64,000 nucleotides of DNA from Brevibacterium renqingii (GTDB lineage Bacteria; Actinomycetota; Actinomycetes; Actinomycetales; Brevibacteriaceae). This document shows, piece by piece, positions 39,141 to 49,133 of this stretch. A program made the position numbers and the translations under genes. Each line of letters starts with the position of its first letter. Position 1 is the first letter of the stretch. The stretch spans positions 1 to 64,000 of the forward strand of contig NZ_JADBHF010000003.1 in assembly GCF_017808105.1 (NCBI RefSeq). The letters run 5' to 3'. The notes below the pieces were generated by a model, which was not told the origin of the DNA, searched no databases, and saw only the letters and a list, made by a program, of their open reading frames with translations.

Positions 39141-39806
39141 TCACGCCCAGGCTCCGGTTGCGCACAGGGAGCGGACTTCGTGCACGCGTTCGTCGACGCT
39201 GAGGGTCGCCGCCGAGATGGTTCCTCCGCGCTCGAGGATGTGTCGGAGGCCGACCTCCAGTCCGGCGAGGTTCGCGTGGACGTCGGCAGACCGGGCACAG
39301 ATGTCGAACACCCTGTCGACATCGACGCCAGCAGAGGCGGTGAGCGCGTCCACGACTTCTGCGTCGAAGTCCGCGGCACCGTCGACGGGTGCCAGGGGCG
39401 CGTCCTCGGTTGCGGCTGCCGACAGGTCGATGGGCAGCAGCAGATTCGGACTGCTGCCCAGCGGGCCGACCTCGACGCCGGCAGCATGTGCGTGAAGCTG
39501 ACCGACGATGACGGACGGATCGACAGCCTCGGCGCCTGTGCGTTCGGCTGGAGTCAGGGACTCGACCGCTTCCACCCAGTCGTGGCCGGTCAGCGTACGG
39601 CCGGTGCGGGTGTCGACGCCGCGGTCGATGCCCCATCCTCCGAGTCCGACCAGGGGCGGCAGGGACCCGACCGGCAGCGACCAGCATGTCTGTGTGCGCA
39701 GGGTCTCCCTGATGAGGGCGCGCAATTCAGCCACCCGTGCCGTTTCGACACGATCGATGTCCTCGAGCAGCACTGGGGCCGCCGGGATGATGGCGAAGGC
39801 ACCCAT
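39141..39806 (-). CDS. Conserved hypothetical protein between miaB and miaA
   Basis: The 221-residue product begins GAFAIIPAAPVLLEDIDRVE and is Ala/Val-rich, with LPVGSLPPLVGLGGWGID and SPNLLLPIDLSAAA segments. A gene of this kind (Rv2728c in Mycobacterium tuberculosis) lies next to miaA in many actinobacteria and has distant similarity to class III extradiol dioxygenase or MEMO-like folds, but no metal-ligand set is clear to me. It starts one base after the miaB stop and ends 28 bases before miaA, so it is in the same operon. Confidence 0.75.
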   Translation of the reverse strand: MGAFAIIPAAPVLLEDIDRVETARVAELRALIRETLRTQTCWSLPVGSLPPLVGLGGWGIDRGVDTRTGRTLTGHDWVEAVESLTPAERTGAEAVDPSVIVGQLHAHAAGVEVGPLGSSPNLLLPIDLSAAATEDAPLAPVDGAADFDAEVVDALTASAGVDVDRVFDICARSADVHANLAGLEVGLRHILERGGTISAATLSVDERVHEVRSLCATGAWA

Positions 39807-39807
39807 C

Positions 39808-41304
39808 TCAGGCGCGGGTGCGGAGAGTCGGCATGCCGAGGTTCGTCGTCGCTCCGGACCCCTGGCCGGGATTCGGGGCCCCGCAGCTGTCAGCCTGCGC
39901 CCGGTCGTAGGCGTCACCGGCAGCGGAAGGACGCACCGAGTATCCGGAGTCGGCGAGGAGGAAGTACGGCTTCGCCTCGGTGACGGTGGCGGTGACGAAA
40001 TCACCCGGGCGGGGCAGCTGGGACCCTTCGGGGATGCCCACGTGGACGAGCCGGTTGTCCGCGGCGCGACCGCTCAGACGAGGAGAATCGCCGTGGGGCA
40101 GTTTGGTCACGAGCACCTCGACGGTCTGGCCGATCTGGGCCCTGTTCTCTTCCCAGGCGATCTCGTCCTGCAGGGCTGTGAGCCGTTCGAAGCGTTCCTG
40201 GACGACGTCCTTGGGCACTTGGTCGTCCATCGTCGCCGCCGGGGTTCCCGGGCGGATCGAGTACTGGAAGGTGAAGGCCTGGGAGAACCGAGCGCGGCGG
40301 ACGATGTCCATGGTGCCCTGGAAGTCCTCTTCGGACTCGCCGGGGAAGCCGACGATGATGTCGGTGGTGATCGCCGCGTTCGGGATGCGTTCGCGCACGG
40401 TGTCGAGGATGTTCATGAATCGCTTCGTCCGGTACGAGCGACGCATGGACTTGAGGATCGCGTCCGAACCGGACTGCAGCGGCATATGCAGCTGAGGCAT
40501 GACCGTGGGAGTCTCGGCCATCGCATCGATGACATCCTCGGAGAAAGCCGCGGGGTGCGGACTGGTGAAGCGGACGCGTTCGATGCCCTCGACATTGCCG
40601 ACCGCTCGCAGCAGCTTGGCGAAGGCGCCCTTGTCACGGAATTCCGCGCCGTAGGAGTTGACGTTCTGGCCGAGCAGGGTGACTTCGACGACGCCGTCGG
40701 CCACGAGTGCTTCGACCTCGGCGAGGATGTCGCCGGGGCGTCGATCCTTCTCCTTGCCGCGCAGGCTGGGCACGATGCAGAAGGTGCAGGTGTTGTTGCA
40801 GCCGACGGAGATCGACACCCACCCGGAGTGCTGGGATTCGCGGCGGCTGGGCAGGGTGGAGGGGAAGACGTCGAGGCTTTCGAGGATCTCGACCTGAGCT
40901 TCCTCATTGTGGCGGGCGCGCTCGAGCAGCGCCGGCAGCGAACCCATGTTGTGGGTGCCGAAGACGACGTCGACCCACGGAGCCTTCTTGACGATCGTGT
41001 CCCGGTCCTTCTGCGCCATGCATCCGCCGACGGCGATCTGCAGACCGGGGTGGCGCTCCTTGACCTTCGCGAGCTGGCCGAGGTTGCCGTAGAGACGGTT
41101 GTCGGCGTTCTCCCGCACAGCGCAGGTGTTGAAGACGACGACATCGGCCTGGTCGTCGGTGTTCGCCTGAACGTACCCGGCGTCGTCGAGGAGTCCGGAG
41201 AGACGCTCGGAGTCGTGCACGTTCATCTGACATCCGTAGGTCTTCACCTCGTAGCTGCGAGGTGTGGTCTCGGATGTCGTCGGGGAGTCAATCAGTTCAG
41301 TCAT
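39808..41304 (-). CDS. miaB: tRNA-2-methylthio-N6-dimethylallyladenosine synthase
   Basis: The 498-residue product is a radical-SAM methylthiotransferase. The N-terminal cysteines are in [20 protein letters not shown] and GGCMAQKD, the radical-SAM CxxxCxxC in [20 protein letters not shown], and there is a C-terminal TRAM domain (GQTVEVLVT...FVTATVTEA). It modifies isopentenyl-A37 in tRNA, downstream of MiaA. A 40-residue tail after TRAM is an actinobacterial extension. Confidence 0.97.
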   Translation of the reverse strand: MTELIDSPTTSETTPRSYEVKTYGCQMNVHDSERLSGLLDDAGYVQANTDDQADVVVFNTCAVRENADNRLYGNLGQLAKVKERHPGLQIAVGGCMAQKDRDTIVKKAPWVDVVFGTHNMGSLPALLERARHNEEAQVEILESLDVFPSTLPSRRESQHSGWVSISVGCNNTCTFCIVPSLRGKEKDRRPGDILAEVEALVADGVVEVTLLGQNVNSYGAEFRDKGAFAKLLRAVGNVEGIERVRFTSPHPAAFSEDVIDAMAETPTVMPQLHMPLQSGSDAILKSMRRSYRTKRFMNILDTVRERIPNAAITTDIIVGFPGESEEDFQGTMDIVRRARFSQAFTFQYSIRPGTPAATMDDQVPKDVVQERFERLTALQDEIAWEENRAQIGQTVEVLVTKLPHGDSPRLSGRAADNRLVHVGIPEGSQLPRPGDFVTATVTEAKPYFLLADSGYSVRPSAAGDAYDRAQADSCGAPNPGQGSGATTNLGMPTLRTRA

Positions 41305-41375
41305 GGCGCACCCATTCTAGCCGTTCCCTCCGCCCAGGCCGCACACGCAGATCGTGCCGACGCTGCGGCGAGCGT

Positions 41376-42188
41376 TCAGTCTTCGGCGAGCACTTCCCGA
41401 GTGACCTTGATGCAGATGGCCGAGGGGAAACCGCGTCGGGCGAGCATGCCGAGGATCCGTCGCTCCCGCACCTCATAGTCCAAGCGACGAGTGGAGGCAG
41501 CCTTCTTCGCGGCGACTTCCCGTGCGAGTTCTTCTTCCCCGTCGACTTCGGCGACGGCCTCGGAGGCGAGCTCGGGGCTGATGCCCTTCTTGGCCAGTTC
41601 GCGTTTGAGCACGGAGCGCGAGAGCTTGCGGCTCTCCCGCTGCGCACGGACGAAGCGGTGGGCGAACTCTTCGTCGTTGAGCAGTCGAGACTTCTCGAGC
41701 TTGTCGATGAGAGTGTCGATGGCTTCAGGCATCAGCTCGCGCTTGATCAGTTTCTTGCGCAGCTCATCGCTCGAGTGGTCGCGCATAGCGAGCATGTTCA
41801 TCGCCGTCTTCTTCGCCTTCGCATAGTCGGCGTCGAAGTCGGGGGCATCGTCACTGTCGTCGTCATCGGCGAAGCTCAGCGCATCGGCGAAATCAGGAGC
41901 TGCCCCGGCGTCGCCTTCGGTCCAGCCGCTGCCGGCGGCTTCGACAGCCCTGCCTGGTTTCGACACACCGGGCTGGCCGGCACCGGTACGGACGGTCTCG
42001 CCCGGTTCGGACAGGCCGGCGAAGAAGCCGGATTCCCCTTCGGCATGGCGCTGATCGATCTCCGAGATCGCGTCGCGCAGCTGCGAGAGCGTCTCCGTCT
42101 GATCCGCCTCCCCCGCACCGTCCTGCTGGGACGGTGCGAGGGCAGACTCGTCGTCCGGAGACTGCTTGTCAGGAGACTTCGACGTCAT
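41376..42188 (-). CDS. recX: RecX, RecA modulator
   Basis: The 270-residue product carries the RecX three-helix repeats in the C-terminal half ([20 protein letters not shown], then [23 protein letters not shown] and [20 protein letters not shown]). The N-terminal 100 residues are acidic and disordered, longer than in Escherichia coli. RecX caps or blocks RecA filaments. ATG 42188 overlaps the end of recA by 20 bases, so it is coupled to recA; ATG 42221 is a possible earlier start. Confidence 0.9.
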   Translation of the reverse strand: MTSKSPDKQSPDDESALAPSQQDGAGEADQTETLSQLRDAISEIDQRHAEGESGFFAGLSEPGETVRTGAGQPGVSKPGRAVEAAGSGWTEGDAGAAPDFADALSFADDDDSDDAPDFDADYAKAKKTAMNMLAMRDHSSDELRKKLIKRELMPEAIDTLIDKLEKSRLLNDEEFAHRFVRAQRESRKLSRSVLKRELAKKGISPELASEAVAEVDGEEELAREVAAKKAASTRRLDYEVRERRILGMLARRGFPSAICIKVTREVLAED

Positions 42189-43272
42189 CCGTCTGCGCGG
42201 TCGCTGCGGAATCATCGGCACCCTCGGCGCCTTCCTCGGGCTCGTCGGCCTTGATGAGACCCAGCTTGTGCTTGATCTTCAGCTCGATCTCCTCGGCCAG
42301 GCCGGGATTGTCACGAAGGAAGTTGCGCACGTTCTCCTTGCCCTGACCCAGCTGGTCACCGTCATAGGTGAACCAGGATCCGGACTTGCGGATGATGCCG
42401 TTGTCGACGCCCATATCGATGAGGCTGCCCTCACGGGAGATCCCGTGTCCGTAGAGGATGTCGAACTCTGCCTGCTTGAACGGCGGGGCGACCTTGTTCT
42501 TCACGATCTTCGCACGTGTCCGGTTGCCGACCGCGTCCTGGCCCTCCTTGAGGGTTTCGATGCGGCGCACGTCGATGCGCACAGAGGCGTAGAACTTCAG
42601 AGCCTTACCGCCCGAGGTGGTCTCCGGCGAACCGAAGAAGACTCCGACCTTCTCACGCAGCTGGTTGATGAAGATCGCGGTGGTCTTCGACTGGGCGAGG
42701 GCACCCGTGATCTTGCGCAGCGCCTGGGACATCAGGCGGGCCTGCAGACCGACGTGGCTGTCGCCCATCTCGCCCTCGATCTCGGCCTTGGGCACAAGCG
42801 CGGCAACGGAGTCGATGACGATGATGTCGAGGGCCCCGGAGCGGATGAGCATATCGGCGATCTCGAGCGCCTGCTCACCGGTGTCCGGCTGGGAGACGAG
42901 CAGCTGGTCGGTGTCGACACCGAGCTTCTTCGCATATTCGGGGTCCAGGGCGTGCTCGGCGTCGATGAACGCCGCGATGCCGCCGCCCTTCTGGGCATTC
43001 GCCACCGCATGCAAGGCCACGGTCGTCTTACCGGAGGATTCCGGACCGTAGATCTCGACGACACGGCCGCGCGGAAGACCGCCGATGCCCAGAGCGATAT
43101 CGAGGGCGACCGAGCCGGTCGGGATCGAGGCGATCGGTTCGCGAACACCCTCACCCAGACGCATGATCGCGCCCTTGCCGTAGTTGCGATCGATCTGCCC
43201 CAGTGCAGCGTCGAGAGCCTTCGACTTATCGCCGCCGCTGGGGACCTGGAGGTTCTTGGGTGTACGTGCCAT
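42169..43272 (-). CDS. recA: Recombinase RecA
   Basis: The 367-residue product has Walker A GPESSGKT (about 76-83), the [18 protein letters not shown] segment, the [14 protein letters not shown] Walker B (here [18 protein letters not shown]) and an acidic C-terminal tail. RecA drives homologous recombination and triggers LexA self-cleavage. A LexA box lies about 140 bases upstream, so it is SOS-induced. There is no intein. It is followed by overlapping recX. Confidence 0.98.
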   Translation of the reverse strand: MARTPKNLQVPSGGDKSKALDAALGQIDRNYGKGAIMRLGEGVREPIASIPTGSVALDIALGIGGLPRGRVVEIYGPESSGKTTVALHAVANAQKGGGIAAFIDAEHALDPEYAKKLGVDTDQLLVSQPDTGEQALEIADMLIRSGALDIIVIDSVAALVPKAEIEGEMGDSHVGLQARLMSQALRKITGALAQSKTTAIFINQLREKVGVFFGSPETTSGGKALKFYASVRIDVRRIETLKEGQDAVGNRTRAKIVKNKVAPPFKQAEFDILYGHGISREGSLIDMGVDNGIIRKSGSWFTYDGDQLGQGKENVRNFLRDNPGLAEEIELKIKHKLGLIKADEPEEGAEGADDSAATAQTDDVEVS

Positions 43273-43414
43273 GACGTCTCCTCTTCGTTGCTTTTCCTTT
43301 GAGACCAAGGCTAGAAGATGGCACTGACATAACGACAGAGGAGCGATCTCCCCCGTGGATAACCAGCCACTCATGGTCACAGGTCCCGTGATTCCCCACC
43401 AGCATAGCCCACAT

Positions 43415-43430
43415 GGGAACAGGTGTTCGA
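43415..43430 (-). promoter_or_regulatory. LexA (SOS) box of recA
   Basis: On the minus strand TCGAACACCTGTTCCC has a full left half TCGAAC and right half GTTC, matching the LexA pattern. It is 143 bases upstream of the recA ATG in the 225-base recA promoter region, which holds no other gene. Confidence 0.75.
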
Positions 43431-43497
43431 TATATTCGGGTGTGTCGCTACGGCCTTTAACGGAACGTCGGATCCGGTTCGGCCGAACGTCGGAGGA

Positions 43498-43725
43498 TCA
43501 GAACGGCCGGGAGCGCGGCTTCTCCTTGCCGAGACGACGCGATTCGGGCACGCTCATGGAATCGCAGACGGCGATCCAGATGTCACGAGGTTCGACCCCT
43601 GCGGCGAACGCCTCTTCGGCGGTGCGCGATCCCAGCGAACTCAGAGTCAGGTCGGTGTGCAGGGATGCCGCGCGGGCCTCACCGAACTCCTCGTTCATGA
43701 GCGTCCAGTAGAGAGTGTGGCGCAT
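43498..43725 (-). CDS. DUF3046 family protein
   Basis: The 75-residue protein has the DUF3046 core [19 protein letters not shown] and ends in a basic tail. It is regularly found just upstream of recA in actinobacteria; its role is unknown. The ATG overlaps the stop of the preceding XRE gene by one base (TGATG), so translation is coupled. Confidence 0.9.
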   Translation of the reverse strand: MRHTLYWTLMNEEFGEARAASLHTDLTLSSLGSRTAEEAFAAGVEPRDIWIAVCDSMSVPESRRLGKEKPRSRPF

Positions 43726-44054
43726 CAGGGCTTAGCGGCCAGGCGCGGCGCAGAGTATCCGTCGGGATGGCCGAGGATCTTGTCCGACAGCTCCTGCGGA
43801 ATGGTGTCCGGGATCTGCACTCCCTCTTCGAGCGCGAAGCGATCCGACACCGATGACAGCAGGGCCGACAGCGGCAGATCGAGTGCCTCGCAGATCGCGG
43901 ACAGCAGCTCAGAGGAGGCTTCCTTCTGTCCGCGTTCGATCTCGCTGAGGTAGCCCAGCGACACGCTGGCTCCGGTCGAGACGTCGCGAAGGGTGCGTCC
44001 TTGACGGCGGCGGGCGGAACGAAGCGCGTCGCCGATTTCGACTCTCAGTAACAT
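43725..44054 (-). CDS. XRE-family helix-turn-helix regulator, ClgR-like
   Basis: The 109-residue product has a HTH at about residues 8-62 ([20 protein letters not shown], then [17 protein letters not shown]). Size, position beside recA/cinA/pgsA and this HTH match ClgR, which activates clp protease genes in actinobacteria; the assignment rests on context. A 184-base gap upstream holds its promoter and no gene that I can support. Confidence 0.85.
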   Translation of the reverse strand: MLLRVEIGDALRSARRRQGRTLRDVSTGASVSLGYLSEIERGQKEASSELLSAICEALDLPLSALLSSVSDRFALEEGVQIPDTIPQELSDKILGHPDGYSAPRLAAKP

Positions 44055-44238
44055 TGCGCGGCCCTCCCTTTGTCAGCGCGTCCCGTCGTCGTGGTTCCCA
44101 CAACCTTACAGCCTGGCCGTGACACAGCACCAACCTGGTGCCTCGAGCGGATGGTATTGCCAGTCCATTCGAAGACTTTGGAGAAAATTCGTCCGATAGT
44201 CATTACTCGGTCAACCCCGAGGGGGCCGAACTTATTCC

Positions 44239-44805
44239 TCAGCCGGCGTTCCCGTCATCCTCGGCCGCCTCGTTCCCTTCGGCTGCTTCGTTCCCTTCGG
44301 CCGGTCCGAATGCGAGCTCGGTGACGAACTCGTCGAGGTTCGTCGACATGGCCCGCACCGTCTGGTTGCGTATGGCGTCGCGGTCGCCGGTGAATTCGTG
44401 TTCGAAGACCTTGGCCTTGCCGCCGAAGGCGATCGCCGTGTAGACGAGACCGACGGGCTTGCCGTCCTGCGGATCGGGCCCGGCCACGCCGGTGCAGGAG
44501 ATGCCGATGTCGGCCACGCACTTCACGGCCGTGCCCACGGCCATCTGCGCGGCGACGACGGGATCGACCGGGCCGGTCTCCTCGAGGTGGTCGGCGTCGA
44601 CGGCGGCCAGGCTCGACTTGAGGTCGGTGGCATAGGTGATCAGTCCCCCGCGCATGACTGCCGAGGCGCCGGGAACGTCGACGAGCGAAGCGACGAATCG
44701 GCCGCCGGTCAGGGATTCCGCCCCGGCCAGCGAGAGCCCGAGCCGAGTGCAGTTGGCGATGATGCGGCGATTGGTCTCGAGCAGCGCGGCCTCGGCCTCA
44801 GGCAC
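44239..44805 (-). CDS. CinA C-terminal-domain amidohydrolase (nicotinamide mononucleotide deamidase type)
   Basis: The 188-residue product has only the CinA C-terminal domain, with SLAGAESLTGGRFVASLVDVPGAS, DIGISCTGVAGPDPQDGKPVG and FTGDRDAIRNQT. Such proteins (PncC) hydrolyse nicotinamide mononucleotide to the acid form; the N-terminal COG1058 half of full CinA is absent, as is common in actinobacteria. It overlaps pgsA by eight bases. A short repeated tail (EGNEAAEGNEAAEDDG) ends it. Confidence 0.92.
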   Translation of the reverse strand: MPEAEAALLETNRRIIANCTRLGLSLAGAESLTGGRFVASLVDVPGASAVMRGGLITYATDLKSSLAAVDADHLEETGPVDPVVAAQMAVGTAVKCVADIGISCTGVAGPDPQDGKPVGLVYTAIAFGGKAKVFEHEFTGDRDAIRNQTVRAMSTNLDEFVTELAFGPAEGNEAAEGNEAAEDDGNAG

Positions 44806-45457
44806 GGGAACCGTCTCCGTCTGTGCCGCCCGACTTCGACTCGCGGTAGAGCTTCACGGCCTGCACGCAGTAGTCGATGCCGGTCACGAGGGTGACGATG
44901 ATCGCCGCGGTCATGACGATCCAGGCGAAGACGAGCAGGATGGAGTACACGACCGAGGGAATGATGTCGGCCAAGGGGAAGATCAGCAGGAAGAGCCCGA
45001 TGGCCACGGTCTGCAGCACGGTCTTGATCTTCCCGCCCCGTGAGGCGGGCATGACGGCGATGCGGATCATGAAGAAGCGCAGCGCGGTGATGCCGAACTC
45101 GCGCACGAGGATGATCACCGGCACCCACCAGGGCAGTTCCATGATGACGGCCAGGCCGATGAGGGCCGCGGCCATGAGCGACTTGTCTGCTATGGGGTCG
45201 GCGATCTTGCCGAAGTTCGTCACGAGGTTGTACTTGCGCGCCAGGTCGCCGTCGATCTTGTCGGTGAGCATGGCCAGGAGGAACACGACGAGCGCCCACC
45301 ACCGGGTCGTGACGTCGTCGCCCCCGTGCGCCAACAGCAGCACCAGGAAGACGGGCACCATGAGGATGCGCAGCACGGTGAGCGCGTTCGGAATGTTCCA
45401 CGGACTCGGTTCTGCTGCGGGTTGCTGAGAGGCCCCGGCCTCGACTCGATCGTTCAC
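44798..45457 (-). CDS. pgsA: CDP-diacylglycerol-glycerol-3-phosphate 3-phosphatidyltransferase
   Basis: This 219-residue integral membrane enzyme carries the CDP-alcohol phosphotransferase motif DGDLARKYNLVTNFGKIAD with the DIAD-like end extended to IADK. About five spans follow. It makes phosphatidylglycerol phosphate for anionic phospholipids. It is the first gene of the pgsA-cinA pair. Confidence 0.94.
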   Translation of the reverse strand: MNDRVEAGASQQPAAEPSPWNIPNALTVLRILMVPVFLVLLLAHGGDDVTTRWWALVVFLLAMLTDKIDGDLARKYNLVTNFGKIADPIADKSLMAAALIGLAVIMELPWWVPVIILVREFGITALRFFMIRIAVMPASRGGKIKTVLQTVAIGLFLLIFPLADIIPSVVYSILLVFAWIVMTAAIIVTLVTGIDYCVQAVKLYRESKSGGTDGDGSRA

Positions 45458-45505
45458 GTGACCACCCTATCGGAGTGAGCTGAGGAGAACATCGCAATCA
45501 CCGAC

Positions 45506-45544
45506 GCCGAGGCGGGTGCCCGATATTCGGACACCCGCCTCGGC
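45506..45544 (-). terminator. Terminator after ftsK
   Basis: The arms GCCGAGGCGGGTG and CACCCGCCTCGGC form a perfect 13-bp stem with a 13-base loop, 60 bases past the ftsK stop and before pgsA on the same strand. Confidence 0.75.
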
Positions 45545-45604
45545 GAGTGGCGTCGTCATGGTCGACGACGGGGTGCGACTGCGGAGACAGCGGTGGCGGA
45601 GGGC

Positions 45605-48502
45605 TCAGCGGCCGGTGAGCTGCCAGGCGTCCTCACCGCTGGCCTCGACGACCTCGAGCCCGGTCTCCGGGTCGACATCGCCGACGCTGAGGTCCTCGGC
45701 GTGACCGACTCCGTGACCGTAGCGTCCGGAACCGTGGCCGTTCGCTGCGGAGCCGCCCGAGGACTGTCCGAAGTCTTCGAACTCCTCGTCGAAGTCACCC
45801 GCCGCCGAGGCGTGCCCCGAGTTCCCATGAGCCTGGCCTCCGCCCCTGGCGGGCTCGGCTCCGCCTCCGGAGTCCTCATCGGGCGGGGTCTCGCCCTTGA
45901 TGATCGCCAGCGTGCCTGGCAGGTCATCGGGCCGGACGAGCACATCGCGGGCCTTCGATCCCTCGGACGGTCCCACGATGCCGCGGGACTCCATGAGGTC
46001 CATGAGGCGACCTGCCTTGGCGAACCCGACGCGCAGCTTGCGCTGAAGCATCGAGGTCGAACCGAACTGCGTGGTGACGACCTGTTCGACGGCCTGGAGC
46101 AGGAGTTCGAGATCGTCGCCGATCTCCTCGTCGATCTGCTTCTTCGGCGCCTCGACGGCGACGTCCTCGCGATAATTCGGTTTGAGCTGGCCCTTGACGT
46201 GGTCGACGACCTTCTCGATCTCGGACTCGTTGACCCAGGCGCCCTGGACGCGCATCGGTTTGGCCGCGCCCATCGGCAGGAACAGGGCGTCACCCTGGCC
46301 GATGAGCTTCTCGGCTCCGGGCTGGTCGAGCACGACCCTCGAGTCGGCCAGCGACGAGGTCGCGAACGCCAGACGCGAGGGCACATTGGCCTTGATGAGG
46401 CCGGTGACGACGTCGACGCTGGGTCGCTGGGTGGCGAGCACCAGGTGGATGCCGGCGGCACGCGCGAGCTGCGTGATGCGCTGGATCGAGGCTTCGACGT
46501 CGCGCGGGGCGACCATCATGAGGTCGGCGAGCTCGTCGACGACCACGAGCAGGTACGGGTAGGGCTGGAGCACGCGCTCGGAACCGGCCGGGGGCGAGAT
46601 GCGCCCCTCACGGACGGCCTTGTTGAACTCCTTGACGTGTTTGAAGCCGTAGGTCGCCAGGTCGTCGTAGCGGGCGTCCATTTCGCGCACGACCCATTCG
46701 AGCGCCTCAGCGGCCTTCTTCGGGTTCGTGATGATGGGCGTGATGAGGTGCGGGATGCCTTCGTAGATCGTCAGCTCCACGCGCTTGGGATCGACGAGGA
46801 TCATCCGCACCTCGTCGGGGGTCGCACGCATCATGATCGAGGTGATCATCGAGTTCACGAAGCTCGACTTACCGGCACCGGTGGCACCGGCGACCAGCAG
46901 GTGGGGCATCTTCGACAGGTCCGCGACGACGAATCCGCCCTCGACGTCCTTGCCCACGCCCATGACCATCGGGTGGTCGGATTTGCGGGCGGCCTTCGAC
47001 CGCAGCACATCGCCGAGGGCGACGTTCTCACGATCGGAGTTCGGGATCTCGATGCCGATGGCCTTCTTGCCGGGGATCGGCGAGAGGATGCGCACATCGG
47101 CGCTGGCGACCGCATACGAGATGTTCTTCGACAGCGCCGTGACCTTCTCGACCTTCGTACCCGCACCGAGTTCGACCTCGTAGCGGGTGACCGTCGGTCC
47201 GCGGGAGAATCCGGTGACCTGGGCGTCGATCTTGAACTGCTCGAGCACATCGCGCAGCGCTTCGACGACACGGTCGTTGGCCTCGGAGCGCTCCTTCGCG
47301 GGAGGTCCGGGCTGGAGATTGTCCGAGGCGGGAAGCGTGTAGGTGACGTCGCCGGCCAGGGTGAGCTGCTCGACGCGTTCGGGCAGCTGCTCCGTGGGAG
47401 GCGCTGCGGGGGCATTGGTGACCGGGACCGGCGCCGAGGCGGCCGCCTCGTCCGTCTTCTGTCCCGAGGCCCCCTTGTCCTCGTCCATGCCGATGGTCTT
47501 CTTGAGCGCGGCCATCTCGCGTTCGGCCTTCGTCGGACGGCGCTGACCGGGCTTGAGCTTCGGCTCGGGGTCGGTCTCGATGACCGTGGTGTCGGCCTCT
47601 TCGTCACTGACGTCGTTCTCGTGGATATAGGCCTTGTCGTAGGCCTTCGTCGCAGTGTCGTCGTCGGAGGCGGCGTCGGGGTCCGGAGTGTCGGTCTTCT
47701 TCTTCCGGCTCCGGCGCTTGGCACCCATGACGGGTTTGAGACTCGAGGTGCGGGCGTTCTCGGCCACGAGGTCGGTCTGTGCCTCTTCGGCCTCGGCCGC
47801 GGTCTCCGGACGGGTGCCCCCGGTCAGACGCCAGTAGAGGTCGGTGAGGCGCTTGGGGATCGCGCGCACCGGGGTGGCCGTGACGACGAGCAGGGAGAAC
47901 AGCCCGAGGAGGACGAGCAGCGGCACGGCGACATACACAGTTGTCGCGATGACCAGGGGCGAGGAGACGACGAAGCCGAGCGCCCCTCCCCCGTTGGCCA
48001 TGGCCTCACGGGAGTTCGTGAAGGTGGGATTGCCGGCGGCGATGTGCGCCAGTCCGGAGGCCGCGAGCAGGCCGAAGATCATCCCGATGAGGATGCGGTT
48101 GTTGCCGCGGTTGTCGTCGCCGCGCAGGAACAGGCGGATGGAATAGCAGGTGAAGATCACGGGCAGGGCGAGTGCCACACGCCCGAAGGTGCCTTCGACG
48201 ATTCCGCGGACTCCGTCGCTGATCGCACCCGGAATGTTCCACCATTCGAAGGCGGCGATGACGATCGAGAGTCCGATGAGGAAGAAGGCGGTGCCGTCTC
48301 GCTTCGTCGGAGACTGGTCGATCGGTTCGTCGCTGAGAGTCTTTCGCGCACGGTTTCCGGCCATGTGGGCCACTCCCCTCCATGCACCGGTGACAACGTT
48401 TGTCCCGGGTTCTTCGGTCCCCGCTTGACCGGACCGACCAGCGTTTTTGCGTGCTGTGCGTTTCCCGGAACCAGAAGCGGGGGAAGTCGTTCTGGTCGCC
48501 AT
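45605..48502 (-). CDS. ftsK: DNA translocase FtsK
   Basis: The 965-residue product has four N-terminal membrane spans (about residues 75-270), a charged linker, then the alpha/beta motor with Walker A GATGAGKSSFVNSMITSI, DPKRVELTIYEGIPHL, and the gamma winged helix TSMLQRKLRVGFAKAGRLMD that reads KOPS-like sites. It pumps chromosome ends through the septum and activates XerCD at dif. ATG 48502 follows GATGAGAG; an upstream in-frame ATG at 48565 lacks a ribosome-binding site. A Gly/Ser/Asp-rich tail of about 100 residues follows the gamma domain. Confidence 0.96.
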   Translation of the reverse strand: MATRTTSPASGSGKRTARKNAGRSGQAGTEEPGTNVVTGAWRGVAHMAGNRARKTLSDEPIDQSPTKRDGTAFFLIGLSIVIAAFEWWNIPGAISDGVRGIVEGTFGRVALALPVIFTCYSIRLFLRGDDNRGNNRILIGMIFGLLAASGLAHIAAGNPTFTNSREAMANGGGALGFVVSSPLVIATTVYVAVPLLVLLGLFSLLVVTATPVRAIPKRLTDLYWRLTGGTRPETAAEAEEAQTDLVAENARTSSLKPVMGAKRRSRKKKTDTPDPDAASDDDTATKAYDKAYIHENDVSDEEADTTVIETDPEPKLKPGQRRPTKAEREMAALKKTIGMDEDKGASGQKTDEAAASAPVPVTNAPAAPPTEQLPERVEQLTLAGDVTYTLPASDNLQPGPPAKERSEANDRVVEALRDVLEQFKIDAQVTGFSRGPTVTRYEVELGAGTKVEKVTALSKNISYAVASADVRILSPIPGKKAIGIEIPNSDRENVALGDVLRSKAARKSDHPMVMGVGKDVEGGFVVADLSKMPHLLVAGATGAGKSSFVNSMITSIMMRATPDEVRMILVDPKRVELTIYEGIPHLITPIITNPKKAAEALEWVVREMDARYDDLATYGFKHVKEFNKAVREGRISPPAGSERVLQPYPYLLVVVDELADLMMVAPRDVEASIQRITQLARAAGIHLVLATQRPSVDVVTGLIKANVPSRLAFATSSLADSRVVLDQPGAEKLIGQGDALFLPMGAAKPMRVQGAWVNESEIEKVVDHVKGQLKPNYREDVAVEAPKKQIDEEIGDDLELLLQAVEQVVTTQFGSTSMLQRKLRVGFAKAGRLMDLMESRGIVGPSEGSKARDVLVRPDDLPGTLAIIKGETPPDEDSGGGAEPARGGGQAHGNSGHASAAGDFDEEFEDFGQSSGGSAANGHGSGRYGHGVGHAEDLSVGDVDPETGLEVVEASGEDAWQLTGR

Positions 48503-49133
48503 GTCTCTCATCTTAGGACGATATTGCACTCCTGCCCAGCAAATCCGCAGGTTTCGGCGTGCCATGAGGGTGCTGCGAACGGGTGAATTGCCACGTCAGA
48601 ATGCCTGTCCCGTCCGCGCTTATTCGACCGCAGTCTGTCCGCCCGAGTCGCTCCGACGCAGCCTGCTCCGACGATTCTCTCCGCCGCGGGCATTCCGGGG
48701 ATTCGCTCCGACTCGGGCGATCCCGGGATTCGCTCCGCCTCGTCGATCCTGGGTCCGACACCGACGGTCCCGGGCCCGACGCGGGCGATCCTGGGTCCGA
48801 AGCGCTGGAAGCGCTGACGAATCTGCGCCGAGACGACCGGGATGACCTTCGGCCAATTCGCAGCCTTAAGTGGTCATTTCAGGCGGATCTGGTGCCCTTA
48901 GGAGGTCGTTCCAGGCGGATTCTCCTGCGGTTTCTTCCGCCCATTTCGACCACGTAACGCAGGCGCTTCCTTGCTTGCCGGACGGTCAACCCGCCGACTG
49001 GACGCACAAGGTGATGATCGCGCGACGTTTCAGACACTAGCCCGCGCGGGGCTCGGCCAATGCATGCGAATGCAATCGCCGTCACAACATCTACTGTATG
49101 CTCCTGGTGAAACTCGGGATACGAAAGGGTACG
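48503..49133. other. 631-base gap between ftsK and the lipoprotein gene
   Basis: No frame here has a convincing protein. About 48640-48800 is G/C-rich with short degenerate direct repeats (GGGATTCGCTCCG twice, GATCCTGGGTCCGA twice). 48878-48960 is one copy of an 83-base repeat. The last 60 bases contain a TACTGTATG promoter-like stretch serving the lipoprotein gene. Confidence 0.6.
48878..48960. repeat. 83-base direct repeat, left copy
   Basis: It matches 50223-50305 at 78 of 83 positions by hand alignment, with no gaps. Inside it GGCGGA and TCCGCC form a short inverted repeat around CTCCTGCGG, and the box AGGCGGAT occurs twice. The two copies bound a 1.26-kb segment with the lipoprotein gene. 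Origin unknown. Confidence 0.85.

Noticed and set aside
45593..48586. Long open frame of 997 codons on the plus strand opposite ftsK
   Set aside because: FtsK on the minus strand has full domain and motif support; the plus-strand product is rich in Asp/Gly/Arg shadow composition.
48447..48845. Plus-strand frame of 132 codons upstream of the lipoprotein gene
   Set aside because: Arg/Pro/Ser-rich low-complexity translation of short DNA repeats, no ribosome-binding site, overlaps the ftsK start region.
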